Assembly: GCA_015065105.1 (NCBI GenBank) | Contig: SVQZ01000010.1 | Location: 1 to 64,000 of the forward strand | Direction: 5' to 3' | Origin: Oscillospiraceae bacterium | Lineage (GTDB): Bacteria > Bacillota > Clostridia > Oscillospirales > CAG-272 | DNA length: 64,000 nucleotides | In this document: in pieces, positions 50,072 to 59,225 of the stretch | Layout: every line of letters starts with the position of its first letter | How positions within the stretch are numbered: position 1 is the first letter of the stretch | The notes under the pieces: model-generated | What the model was told of the DNA's origin: nothing | Databases searched by the model: none | The model's input: only the letters and a program-made list of their open reading frames with translations | Translations under genes and position numbers: made by a program

Positions 50072-50121
50072 AAAGGTGCTGTCTCAAATGCGATTATTTC
50101 GCATTTGAGACAGCACCTTTT
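50071..50121. terminator. Perfect 23-bp-stem terminator, left flank of the kinase/GTPase block
   Basis: AAAAGGTGCTGTCTCAAATGCGAttattTCGCATTTGAGACAGCACCTTTT. Confidence 0.85.
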
Positions 50122-50406
50122 AAACTTTACAGGCATTTGTTCTGTTTCGTGTGAGTCGTTTGCATTGCAGAAAGGGGGGATTTGCTGTGCCCGGCTACGC
50201 TTTTCCGCGAAAAGCCTCTCTAACGTACTTTGTATGCTGAACAGAGCGATTCCATTCCGCTTTTGCTGTATATCGGATAAATATGCTGTTTTTTGTGCGA
50301 AAAATATATTTGATTTCGTTGTATATACAGTAAGATAGAAATTTGGAAATATTGTTGAAATTCATCAATTTTCAGTTTATATTATATGTTTTTTAGACAA
50401 ACTTAC

Positions 50407-50434
50407 TTGATTTTTATAACATTTATGTTATAAT
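50407..50434 (+). promoter_or_regulatory. Putative promoter of the eight-gene operon
   Basis: TTGATT-16 nt-TATAAT. Confidence 0.5.
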
Positions 50435-50505
50435 TGTTAATAGTTAGTGAATTTACGTTGTTTTTTGATAACGATGACTTTATTGTTTAAAGGAGAGCAT
50501 AATTT

Positions 50506-51522
50506 ATGCGTAATTTTATAATTTCAGCGGAAGATATTCTTAATGCAAAAAAAACAAGCTTAGGCAGTTTGTCTTTTTTGAAAAATTATTCTCAGGCAGG
50601 AAACACGTTGACCAGATTAAATTCTGCAATTGTGATGGGTGCCGATGAATTCAAAGCTGATTCAAGAAACGAGAACGGTTATTGCGGCTTACAGGAATAT
50701 TATGAATTGCTGAAATATAATTTTGACCGTTGTTTTACATATGAGGAAGCTTGTGTTGCAGGTTCTCATGCTGTGTTTTCTTTTGTTTATAACGATACAC
50801 AAGGCTGGAAGTGCCTGAATGATGCAGAACTACCGATTAATGAATTCGACGCCTTGAATATTTTCAAGGAATTATTGCTTATTATTAAGGAATATAGTCA
50901 GAAGGTACAGATTCATAATAATGGATACAGACCCATGAGCTTTATATGCCGCGACAGTGTATATATAAGAGAGGATATAAATGGCGATAAAGAATTACGT
51001 TTGTTGCCGTTGCCGTATAATTACAGATCTGATTATGCGGGCTTGCCGAGAAAAGCGGATGATGTTTACACCGATGTTTATATGGCAGCATATCTGTTTT
51101 TAGATTTAAAATATCCCGAAGGAAGAGATTTCAACGAAGCGGATGAGGCAGATGCATTGGCAGAAAGATGTTTATCGCCTTTTCCTCAGCGTCGTATGGC
51201 TTTAGACGAGTTGATAGACCGATTGTCTCAGATTTCCATGCCGGATGATCCCGGGATTAAAAATTGTTCTGAATCTTCAGAAGAAGAAACGGCAAGTAAA
51301 GAAGAGACGGTTTACACTAACGTACATTTTGATGAAGATGAAGTTGGAACACCTAAATCGCGAACAAGGGTAAATATTGACAAGAAAATACAAAGCGGAG
51401 CTAAAAAAATAAACAAGGGTAAAAAGAAGGTTCGTAAGGCATTTGATGATATGAGAGAACAGTTTGACAAGCGCTTTTCAACCGAAAAAGGCGACGCGTA
51501 TGAAGATAAAAACGATGATTAA
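50506..51522 (+). CDS. Pseudokinase-like protein with basic C-terminal tail
   Basis: RPMSFICRDSVYIRED...DVYTDVYMAAYLFLDLKYPEGRDFNEADEADALAERCLSPFPQRRMALDELIDRLSQ resembles a kinase C-lobe (DVxxxxxxxYxxL...CLxxxPxxR) without HRD or DFG motifs. Confidence 0.5.
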   Translation: MRNFIISAEDILNAKKTSLGSLSFLKNYSQAGNTLTRLNSAIVMGADEFKADSRNENGYCGLQEYYELLKYNFDRCFTYEEACVAGSHAVFSFVYNDTQGWKCLNDAELPINEFDALNIFKELLLIIKEYSQKVQIHNNGYRPMSFICRDSVYIREDINGDKELRLLPLPYNYRSDYAGLPRKADDVYTDVYMAAYLFLDLKYPEGRDFNEADEADALAERCLSPFPQRRMALDELIDRLSQISMPDDPGIKNCSESSEEETASKEETVYTNVHFDEDEVGTPKSRTRVNIDKKIQSGAKKINKGKKKVRKAFDDMREQFDKRFSTEKGDAYEDKNDD

Positions 51523-51546
51523 TTCTTAGGAAAGGTATAATATCGT

Positions 51547-53427
51547 ATGAATAACGAAAACATTGATGTAAAGGCTCCTAACGTTACAGATGCAACTGTA
51601 GAACGCAGAACTCACGTTAGTTTTACTTTTAATAATAAAAAGTATTATTTCGAGGTAGAAAAGGAATTACATAGGGAAGGAAGCGCTAAACGTATCTATA
51701 TCGGTTGTTTTCGCAGATCAGGTAACGGATCGATTCCTAATGACAGTCTGCCTACAGGTACAGAATATGATAAAGAGTATTGTCTTAAAACGGCATATGT
51801 AACCCTGCCCTTATCAATATCTCATCCTCAGAACAGACATTTTTGGGATTTCTTTCCCTTCAAGGGCGACAATTTGAGAGAGGTAATTGCTTTAAATGAT
51901 GATGCTTTTCAAATGTCGCAGGAATTGAAAAACGGTGGAATAAAACCGTATGATACAAATGCAGATCCGGATTCATTGAGGAATTTTGACTGTGCGGTTT
52001 TAGAACCGGTTTATTCTCCCTTCCGTATAGAGGATTTTCCTACCTATTTCGATAAAATTGATTGTATGCTTCAGATCATTAAAGGCTTGAAGCAGTTAAT
52101 GGGCGATGAAACTCTGAGAGAATACAGAGTTATTGCTCACAGAGATATGAAATTTAATAACGTCGTTGTGCAACACTGTGAGGACGGTACCAGAAGAATA
52201 CGTTTGATAGACTTTCCTACGGTAAAGTTTAATTTTCCTGATACTCAGGGTAATGATAATCATACCTATCTTGGCTTTGTTTCTCTCAGTAATACTGCAC
52301 CCGAGGATGTGATTGCTAATTACAGAGTATCCGCAAAAACGGATGTGTTTGCGCTTGGAGCAATGTTAGCGGAAATTTTCGGTGTATGGAGTTATGATGG
52401 TGTAAATAATCCTTTGAGGCTTTTGTTCGACTGTGTTCCCTATATTCGTACGGATATTGCCGAAGATTGCCGTATATTTTATACCAAAATGAATGAACTT
52501 TACCCATATAGCGGAGCGGATGGGTATAGCTGGTTGGAGAGCGCATTAAATGCAAACGAAAAGAATGCGGTATGGGATAATATAGATAACAGCCTTCGTA
52601 TATGGATACGTACGCTTTTCCGCAGAGCTGTAGTTATTAATCCCGGACGCAGGATCTCTTTGGATGTATTTGAGAGCGAATTGAAAAAAATTAACAAACA
52701 GATTCAAACTTATCAGAACGATTATTCGAAAGTAGGTAATGATCACCGTATATCTTACCTTTTGCTTGATACATCAAATATCAAAAGCTATGTTCATATA
52801 TACAGCGATGTTATCAACGATATTATAAATCAGAATAAAGGTTGTAAGCTTTATGTGATGCCTTATGGAGCATACCATAGTTCGAAAGTGTTGACAGCGA
52901 ATCCCGACTCGCCGGATATATTTGATATTACCGGTGAAAACGTGATGGTGAAGCTTTCAAAATTGCAGGAAAGTGAACATTCAGAGGTCCATTTAAACGG
53001 TCTTAAAGGTGCGATGTTCGACCTGTCTTCTTATCTGAAAAACGGTACGGTACAGCATAGCTTTAGCGGAGATATTCATGTTATTGCTCCTGAATTTCCG
53101 AATGAAGGTAATATGTGTTGCTTTGAAACTCGGAGTATCGATCTGCTTGGTCAGTTAACGTCAAGGCTTCTTAACGCTGTCGATATTGTTGAGCAGTTAG
53201 ATGGATGTAATAATATATACGTTCATTCTTTCAGAGAACAAGGAAGTAGTACAGAGAATTGGTATATACCTGTATTTATTAATGCTAATAACCCTGTTAC
53301 TCTTGAAAACGAGCCTGTTAAAAGCTCACAGAGCGAAGAAACACCGGCCGTTCAGGAAACCGAAGTATTACGCAGCGGCAGAGGTTTTCATTTTATCGGC
53401 GGTACAATTATTACGCGTAAAATATAA
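51547..53427 (+). CDS. Serine/threonine protein kinase-like protein
   Basis: YCLKTAYV, YRVIAHRDMKFNNVVVQ (HRDxKxxN), RLIDFPTVKF (D of DFG), SNTAPEDVIANYRVSAKTDVFALGAMLAEIFG (APE and DxxxLG). Confidence 0.8.
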   Translation: MNNENIDVKAPNVTDATVERRTHVSFTFNNKKYYFEVEKELHREGSAKRIYIGCFRRSGNGSIPNDSLPTGTEYDKEYCLKTAYVTLPLSISHPQNRHFWDFFPFKGDNLREVIALNDDAFQMSQELKNGGIKPYDTNADPDSLRNFDCAVLEPVYSPFRIEDFPTYFDKIDCMLQIIKGLKQLMGDETLREYRVIAHRDMKFNNVVVQHCEDGTRRIRLIDFPTVKFNFPDTQGNDNHTYLGFVSLSNTAPEDVIANYRVSAKTDVFALGAMLAEIFGVWSYDGVNNPLRLLFDCVPYIRTDIAEDCRIFYTKMNELYPYSGADGYSWLESALNANEKNAVWDNIDNSLRIWIRTLFRRAVVINPGRRISLDVFESELKKINKQIQTYQNDYSKVGNDHRISYLLLDTSNIKSYVHIYSDVINDIINQNKGCKLYVMPYGAYHSSKVLTANPDSPDIFDITGENVMVKLSKLQESEHSEVHLNGLKGAMFDLSSYLKNGTVQHSFSGDIHVIAPEFPNEGNMCCFETRSIDLLGQLTSRLLNAVDIVEQLDGCNNIYVHSFREQGSSTENWYIPVFINANNPVTLENEPVKSSQSEETPAVQETEVLRSGRGFHFIGGTIITRKI

Positions 53428-53456
53428 CCTGATATAATAAATAAGGAGGAAGTATA

Positions 53457-54218
53457 GTGAATAGCTTTGAAAAGAAAAAACAAATATTGTTATCTATACA
53501 GAAAAAAGCAAAAATACTGCGTGGATATTGGGCCGTGCCGGTGCTTTTTATTATAGCCGTGGGCTTTAAGCATATTATGGGCTTATTCTCATTCGGGGAA
53601 AAATATATAGCTGATTCCTGGCCGATGCGATGGATCATAATCATATTGTGTGTATTAGTTTCAATATGGATAATTTCTGTTGCCGCCGCTTGGTTGATTG
53701 GATATTATTTGAAGAATATGCGAAAAGAGGCAGAACAAAACAAAAAAGACGGTAACGTTAAAACAAAAAAGAAAAGAGCTTCTTCCGGTTCGACCCTTAT
53801 GCTGAGTTGGTTTCAGCGTAATAAAGCGAAAAGGAATCTTAAAAGATTACAGGACGATAGTGATTATTGTTTTTTAACAGGACGTACGTCGTATATTCGT
53901 TTGCAGAATTTACATGCCGGTGATGAAAGAATACTCAAGTTAGATAATAACAGCAGAGTGTCTCAAAAATGTATTTACAAAAATTTCGGAGATTGCATGT
54001 TGACTGCCGAAAAAGTTACAGATAAAAAAGGATTCCCTCACGTGTATCTGTATTGGACGTCTGTTAGTCCCTCCAAAGAAGAGATTCGTAACGCTGAAAC
54101 CGTAGAACTTGAGCCGGATACACCGGTAGCTTTGTCGTACGGTTTAATAAATGAAAATGATAATACCGAGCGAGAAGCAGTAGTTTGTGTAATAACTTGG
54201 ATTGAAGGAGGATTATAA
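53457..54218 (+). CDS. Membrane protein of unknown function (GTG start)
   Basis: Two N-terminal TM segments, cytosolic C-terminal domain; RBS aaggagga; overlaps next start. Confidence 0.65.
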   Translation: MNSFEKKKQILLSIQKKAKILRGYWAVPVLFIIAVGFKHIMGLFSFGEKYIADSWPMRWIIIILCVLVSIWIISVAAAWLIGYYLKNMRKEAEQNKKDGNVKTKKKRASSGSTLMLSWFQRNKAKRNLKRLQDDSDYCFLTGRTSYIRLQNLHAGDERILKLDNNSRVSQKCIYKNFGDCMLTAEKVTDKKGFPHVYLYWTSVSPSKEEIRNAETVELEPDTPVALSYGLINENDNTEREAVVCVITWIEGGL

Positions 54219-55471
54219 TGTTATCTGCAGGTTATGTATTTTGTACCCGCTGCGGACGTGCAACAGCGGACGCCTATTACCATTGCGGTGAATATAACTG
54301 TTGGGTACAGTTGAAAAGAGGCATTTTTGGTAAGATTTATGCGGAGTTATATACCCCTAAACACTTGAAAAGCGATACGACCGTTGAGAGTGTGACTTAT
54401 TGTGCTCCTTCAAAGCGTACGCGTGTAAGAACACAGCATCAGATCCAGATTTCGTGTAAGCTCAGAAACGGTATAACGAGAAATGCAAATTTTACCCGCA
54501 GTTGTCCTTTTTGTGTAGGAACACATCCCGATTGGACAGGCGTTCATAATTTGATTCCCGGATTGGGAGATTATCCAACCTATGTGATAGGAATGATCGG
54601 AAACCGTACGGTTGGAAAAACCAGTTGGATAGAGTCTGTTTCGTATCCTGAAAATATAAGAAAAGTTAATTCCGGCAAGCTTCGTAACACGGGGTATTCC
54701 GGGTATATCCTCAACATTAATCAGCCGGGTGAAGCAAAGGTAAGAGCGCCTAAAGCAACCCCTTTGAATGATTCGGGCAGTACCAATATTATAAATATAT
54801 TGCGAAAAGACGAAGGAAAAAAAGTTAATGAAACAGTAGCGCAGGTATTGCTGCTTGATTTCGCGGGAGAATTGTTCAAAAGAGAAAACAGAGACGTGTA
54901 TAACAACTCGGTCAGAAGACTTTTTGACGGCAGGGACGGAGTTGAAGGCAAGGAAGGCTTTGACGGTGTGGATGGTATCATTCTGATGACAGATCCGCAG
55001 GATTATTGCTTGCAGGGCGGAATAAATGATGTCTTTAACAGTGTAAACGGAACATCCGCTTTGTTTACACACGTTCCGATTGCATTTGTAATGAATAAAA
55101 TCGATCTTATGTTTAACGATCCTCCTGAACAGCACTTGGGCGAAAATCCTTCATATCCTTGTGTTCCCTTGTTTTCCGAAATTACTTTTAATAATCTTCA
55201 GGGAGAATGGATGTATCAAAAGGACGTTATGGTCAAACGTATTGATCTGGAGAATGCTTTGCTGAAAAAGATACTACCTCTTATAGCTCATACCGAAACT
55301 TATGCAAAGTGTGCGGGATTTATGGTTAAATCAACTTCGGTAACCCCTGACACTGAAGCTAACGAAGAGCAAGAGCTGCGTGTTAATTACTCCGATACTC
55401 TTAATCTTATGGATCCGCTTTTGTGGATTCTTAACGAGCTTGACATTTTCCCTATTGAGAATCTTAAATAA
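54218..55471 (+). CDS. P-loop GTPase with zinc-ribbon-like N-terminus (double-GTPase-like)
   Basis: CTRCGRATADAYYHC...CPFC; GMIGNRTVGKTSWIES (Walker A), LLDFAGELF (switch II-like), AFVMNKIDLM (NKxD). Confidence 0.75.
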   Translation: MLSAGYVFCTRCGRATADAYYHCGEYNCWVQLKRGIFGKIYAELYTPKHLKSDTTVESVTYCAPSKRTRVRTQHQIQISCKLRNGITRNANFTRSCPFCVGTHPDWTGVHNLIPGLGDYPTYVIGMIGNRTVGKTSWIESVSYPENIRKVNSGKLRNTGYSGYILNINQPGEAKVRAPKATPLNDSGSTNIINILRKDEGKKVNETVAQVLLLDFAGELFKRENRDVYNNSVRRLFDGRDGVEGKEGFDGVDGIILMTDPQDYCLQGGINDVFNSVNGTSALFTHVPIAFVMNKIDLMFNDPPEQHLGENPSYPCVPLFSEITFNNLQGEWMYQKDVMVKRIDLENALLKKILPLIAHTETYAKCAGFMVKSTSVTPDTEANEEQELRVNYSDTLNLMDPLLWILNELDIFPIENLK

Positions 55472-55504
55472 CATATTTTATGATTCCTAAGTTGGAGGTT
55501 TTGA

Positions 55505-57094
55505 TTGAATAAATTTATTATATATTCCGGAGGTAAGGATGGGTATTGTTTATACGATTCTCATCCTGAGTTTCCGGAGGAATACAGAGATCTTATTGAG
55601 GATCTATACGTCAATAAAAAAATCGTTGATCTTTCTGGAACATTAGGAGGAGAGCGCTGTTACCGTTTTGCTCCTTTAGGTGACGGTTACGTTTTTTCCG
55701 TTATTTATAAAGACTGTTACAGCAACCAGGATAAGCGCGGTTTTTATGCAACCGTAAATTGGGTGTTTACTTCGCAGGAAGCGGACAGCATTTATTATTC
55801 CGATTTTCGTAACAGTTTTAACCAATACATAAAAGATTCCGACCGTATATTGACGGAAAGGGGTTATACTATACCGGAAATGAAGGATAACGTTGTTACA
55901 AAAGCAATGTTGATCAATGATGATATACAAAAAGCTGTATTCAGTTCCATGTACAGTGCATGCAGAGTTGCAAGCATGCAAGATAATATGCTGATGCATC
56001 AGGTTTTGATGGGACGGAATGAACAACAGGGTCTTTTTGGAGACTTGTTTGTGATGTATGATATTTTTCCTCATATTTTACGTAAACGTTTATCTTTTTA
56101 TATCGGTTTCTCCTCAGTATCGGAAACAAACGGAGTTGCGTTGGCGATCACAAGAAATGAAGCTTTGCAATATATAGTTTCAAGCGGAAATTATGATGGT
56201 TCGATGGCAATTTCGAGAGCTATACTTTTAAATGACAGATTGACTGACACAAGTTTTTTCCCTGAAACAGTCGAAGGGTATATTTCCTTGCCCAAGGAAC
56301 AGCGATTAAGAATCAGTCAGATTTTTTCTTATTCAACCAATGAGTTTGGTTACCTGGAATATATTAAGGCTGTTATTCAGCAAGGAAACATGATATATGA
56401 CCGGAGGTTAAATGATTTATTGGGCGAAGACGCGTATGCTGACTTTGCATTTACCGAAGAGGAAAAAGCAAAAATTTGGCTTGCTTCCAATTCTCAGCTT
56501 ATAAATAGCGAGATAGATATACGAGGGTTAAACGATCCTGTAGAAACAGCTGAAAATACTGATGATCTTAAAAAGAACGCAGTAATTAAAGGAAAACACA
56601 AAAAGAAAAAGAAAAAAGATAATCGTACCAAGCAGTCCCAAAACGTCACAAAAGAGGCGGATAAATCTAAAACTCTTCAAAACAACAAATTTGATAAGGG
56701 TTCGTCACGTTATAGGACAAAAACAGAGAATGAGGCAGAAACCAGACAACCTGAAACTGCCCAAAAATCAGAGGGCGGTTCCCCAAAACTAAAGAACGGT
56801 TATGAAAGAAAAAAAGTTGATATCAGTTTTGAGATCAACGTTGTTCGGAGAGTATTGCCGGTATTCTTTGTTTTCGTTTTCTTTTCTGTATTATTCCTTT
56901 TATTCTCCGGTATAGTATATGCTATCGGTGTTTATTTGATTGCTGCTTTACCCAAACCGTGGTCGTTGTTGGCTTATGCTGTTCAGATTGGTGCAACTGT
57001 ATTTATTTCCATGTTGGGCGGATATCTGATTTTTTCCTATATAGGAAAACTTATTCGTCATAGACAAAGATTAGTTAAAAAGCCAAAGGAGTGA
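55505..57094 (+). CDS. GTPase-associated-like protein with C-terminal two-TM region (TTG start)
   Basis: MNKFIIYSGGKDGYCLYDSHPEFPEEYRDLIEDL...GDGYVFSVIYKDCYSNQDKRGFYATVNWVF; Lys-rich linker; two C-terminal TM helices. Confidence 0.55.
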   Translation: MNKFIIYSGGKDGYCLYDSHPEFPEEYRDLIEDLYVNKKIVDLSGTLGGERCYRFAPLGDGYVFSVIYKDCYSNQDKRGFYATVNWVFTSQEADSIYYSDFRNSFNQYIKDSDRILTERGYTIPEMKDNVVTKAMLINDDIQKAVFSSMYSACRVASMQDNMLMHQVLMGRNEQQGLFGDLFVMYDIFPHILRKRLSFYIGFSSVSETNGVALAITRNEALQYIVSSGNYDGSMAISRAILLNDRLTDTSFFPETVEGYISLPKEQRLRISQIFSYSTNEFGYLEYIKAVIQQGNMIYDRRLNDLLGEDAYADFAFTEEEKAKIWLASNSQLINSEIDIRGLNDPVETAENTDDLKKNAVIKGKHKKKKKKDNRTKQSQNVTKEADKSKTLQNNKFDKGSSRYRTKTENEAETRQPETAQKSEGGSPKLKNGYERKKVDISFEINVVRRVLPVFFVFVFFSVLFLLFSGIVYAIGVYLIAALPKPWSLLAYAVQIGATVFISMLGGYLIFSYIGKLIRHRQRLVKKPKE

Positions 57095-57702
57095 GTTGTT
57101 TGAATTATAATATTGTAGTTTGGACAGGCTTGATAGCTGTGTTGTTGATCTTTATTCAGTTATACAATGAAACAAGGGCTCAAAACCGACAAATACGTAA
57201 GATGTTTGAACACGTGTTTATCAGAGTTTACGGTATAAAGGATAATGAGATATCTCCTCTTGCTGTGCCGGTCCGTGATGAATCGATCGTTGAGTATCCT
57301 CTTGTTTCTACAAATATAACGTGCGGCAGAAAAACCGATCAAACACGTTTCAAGGTGGATATGCCTATAGATACTGAGGATATAACCTTAAAGGAGACTG
57401 CTGCGGAGTTTTGTATAGAACCGTATGAAAATAGTCTGAAGCTTTATATCCGTCCCTTGGATCAAGACGTAATATGGTTTGGCGGTCTCGGAAAATCTTC
57501 TAAAGAAGCGGTTTGCATAATGAAAAATCCTGTAAAGGATGAGAACGGTGAGTGGATCTTACCTCCGCCTCCGGCTGTGTTTAATGATAAGATGCCGGAA
57601 TATTATTCGCCAACAAACCATTATCCCTCTTTGAAAATAGGAGATGTTGTTGTGATAGGTCAAACCAAATTTGTTATAGGCTATGATAAGGATGGTGTAT
57701 AA
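57091..57702 (+). CDS. Membrane-anchored FHA-like protein (GTG start)
   Basis: N-terminal TM; STNITCGRKTDQTRFKVDMP...SLKIGDVVVIGQTKFVIGYD resembles FHA GR and closing GDxIxIG strands; degenerate. Confidence 0.5.
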   Translation: MSCLNYNIVVWTGLIAVLLIFIQLYNETRAQNRQIRKMFEHVFIRVYGIKDNEISPLAVPVRDESIVEYPLVSTNITCGRKTDQTRFKVDMPIDTEDITLKETAAEFCIEPYENSLKLYIRPLDQDVIWFGGLGKSSKEAVCIMKNPVKDENGEWILPPPPAVFNDKMPEYYSPTNHYPSLKIGDVVVIGQTKFVIGYDKDGV

Positions 57703-59225
57703 TGAAAAACAAATCAAAAAGAACTACAAGGGGTAACGGTTTTTATGTACAGATCATCGCGGCTGTTTTCGTTGCGATTTTGAGTATTTATATCGGTGCC
57801 CTGCTTCCTGCTATCACCGAATCCCGCATTGAGGAGTGTAATGAACTCATTCCCGTGCTTACTCAAGAATTGGAAGAGGCTGAAGCTTCCAAAGCATCAA
57901 AAAAGGTTATTGAAGAAAAAAGAACCGAGATTGATAAATACGAAACCAGGCTTGAAATGTTAGGGGAAAGAGATATATCTTACAGTATCTCTATGATATT
58001 TCTTGTGTGCGTGTTGATATTCGGTGCGGTGATATCACAGATAAAAACGGCTTCTTTTCCAAAGGATTTAAGCTACACGTCAAATATCGAATATGTCAAG
58101 TATTATCCGATGTTCAGCGCGCCCTTTGCTGCAACAGTAATGCTTTTGGCGATTGGTGTTACATATCAAGGGGTAATATTTTATAGAATATCGGATTTGG
58201 TATTTTTGATTCTTGCGGTGCTTGTAGGGGCAGCAGTATTTATATTATACCGACATATTCCCTACCTTTCCTCTAAGCTGGCGCAACGCCGTTTGTTCAA
58301 GAGTGCTGAAAGAAAATGGATTAAATCGTTTTCGTGGGATGATTTGCTTTTTGTAATACCTGCGGTATTGATTATAATATTACTATGCTCCGTTGTTTTT
58401 TTTGGTTGCACCATTAACGGTGCTAAATTATGGCTCAAAATATTCGGAATTACAGTTCAGCCGAGCGAATTTGTTAAGGTATTAGCCATTATAATGTGTG
58501 CCAATTCTTACGGTAAAATGTGGAGAGCGATTTTCTCAACAGTAATCTGTTGTTTTACTATTCTTGCATTTTTATACTTGAAAGATATGGGTGCTGCTAT
58601 TATAATTTTTGCAATGATAATGGTAATGCTTTTCTTGATGCTTGATAACAAAAAGACGTTCTCTCTGATCGACAACAAGAAATTAGTTATTATAGTGATG
58701 CTGTTATCGGTTTGTTTCTTTGCTTTGGCATTATCTATGTTTGATTACGCTGGTGAACGTTTTGCCAATACGGGATCTGCCATGGAGAAAGGCGGCCAAC
58801 AGGCTCAGATCATTAAAGCAATGATATATGGTGGTCTTGATGGTCTTGGTGTCGAGAAATCATCTCATATTATAAACATTTTTGCTGTTGACAGCGATAT
58901 GGCTATTGCGGGTATTACTGCTGTTTTCGGAATCGGAATGTTAGCAATTGTCATGCTTTGTTATGCGGTTATCATTGTGATACCGATACGTCGATATGCA
59001 GTTTATAAATCCTTCTACTTTTTATCTGCTCAAGTATCGGTTACTATATTGGTTCAGGTTTTACTTAACGCTCTCGGTGCTATAGACGTGCTTCCGTTTA
59101 CCGGAATAGTTGCCCCGTTTTTATCCAGCGGCGGATCGGCATTAGTATCGTTCTGTGCTATGATAGGCTTGGTTTTGGCAACCTTACATCCTGTTGTTAA
59201 ACCTTTGGAGGTGAATAAGCCTTGA
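57702..59225 (+). CDS. FtsW/RodA/SpoVE-family peptidoglycan glycosyltransferase
   Basis: INGAKLWLKIFGITVQPSEFVKVLAIIMCA, LKDMGAAIIIFAMIMVMLFL, LPFTGIVAPFLSSGGSALVSF. Confidence 0.92.
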   Translation: MKNKSKRTTRGNGFYVQIIAAVFVAILSIYIGALLPAITESRIEECNELIPVLTQELEEAEASKASKKVIEEKRTEIDKYETRLEMLGERDISYSISMIFLVCVLIFGAVISQIKTASFPKDLSYTSNIEYVKYYPMFSAPFAATVMLLAIGVTYQGVIFYRISDLVFLILAVLVGAAVFILYRHIPYLSSKLAQRRLFKSAERKWIKSFSWDDLLFVIPAVLIIILLCSVVFFGCTINGAKLWLKIFGITVQPSEFVKVLAIIMCANSYGKMWRAIFSTVICCFTILAFLYLKDMGAAIIIFAMIMVMLFLMLDNKKTFSLIDNKKLVIIVMLLSVCFFALALSMFDYAGERFANTGSAMEKGGQQAQIIKAMIYGGLDGLGVEKSSHIINIFAVDSDMAIAGITAVFGIGMLAIVMLCYAVIIVIPIRRYAVYKSFYFLSAQVSVTILVQVLLNALGAIDVLPFTGIVAPFLSSGGSALVSFCAMIGLVLATLHPVVKPLEVNKP

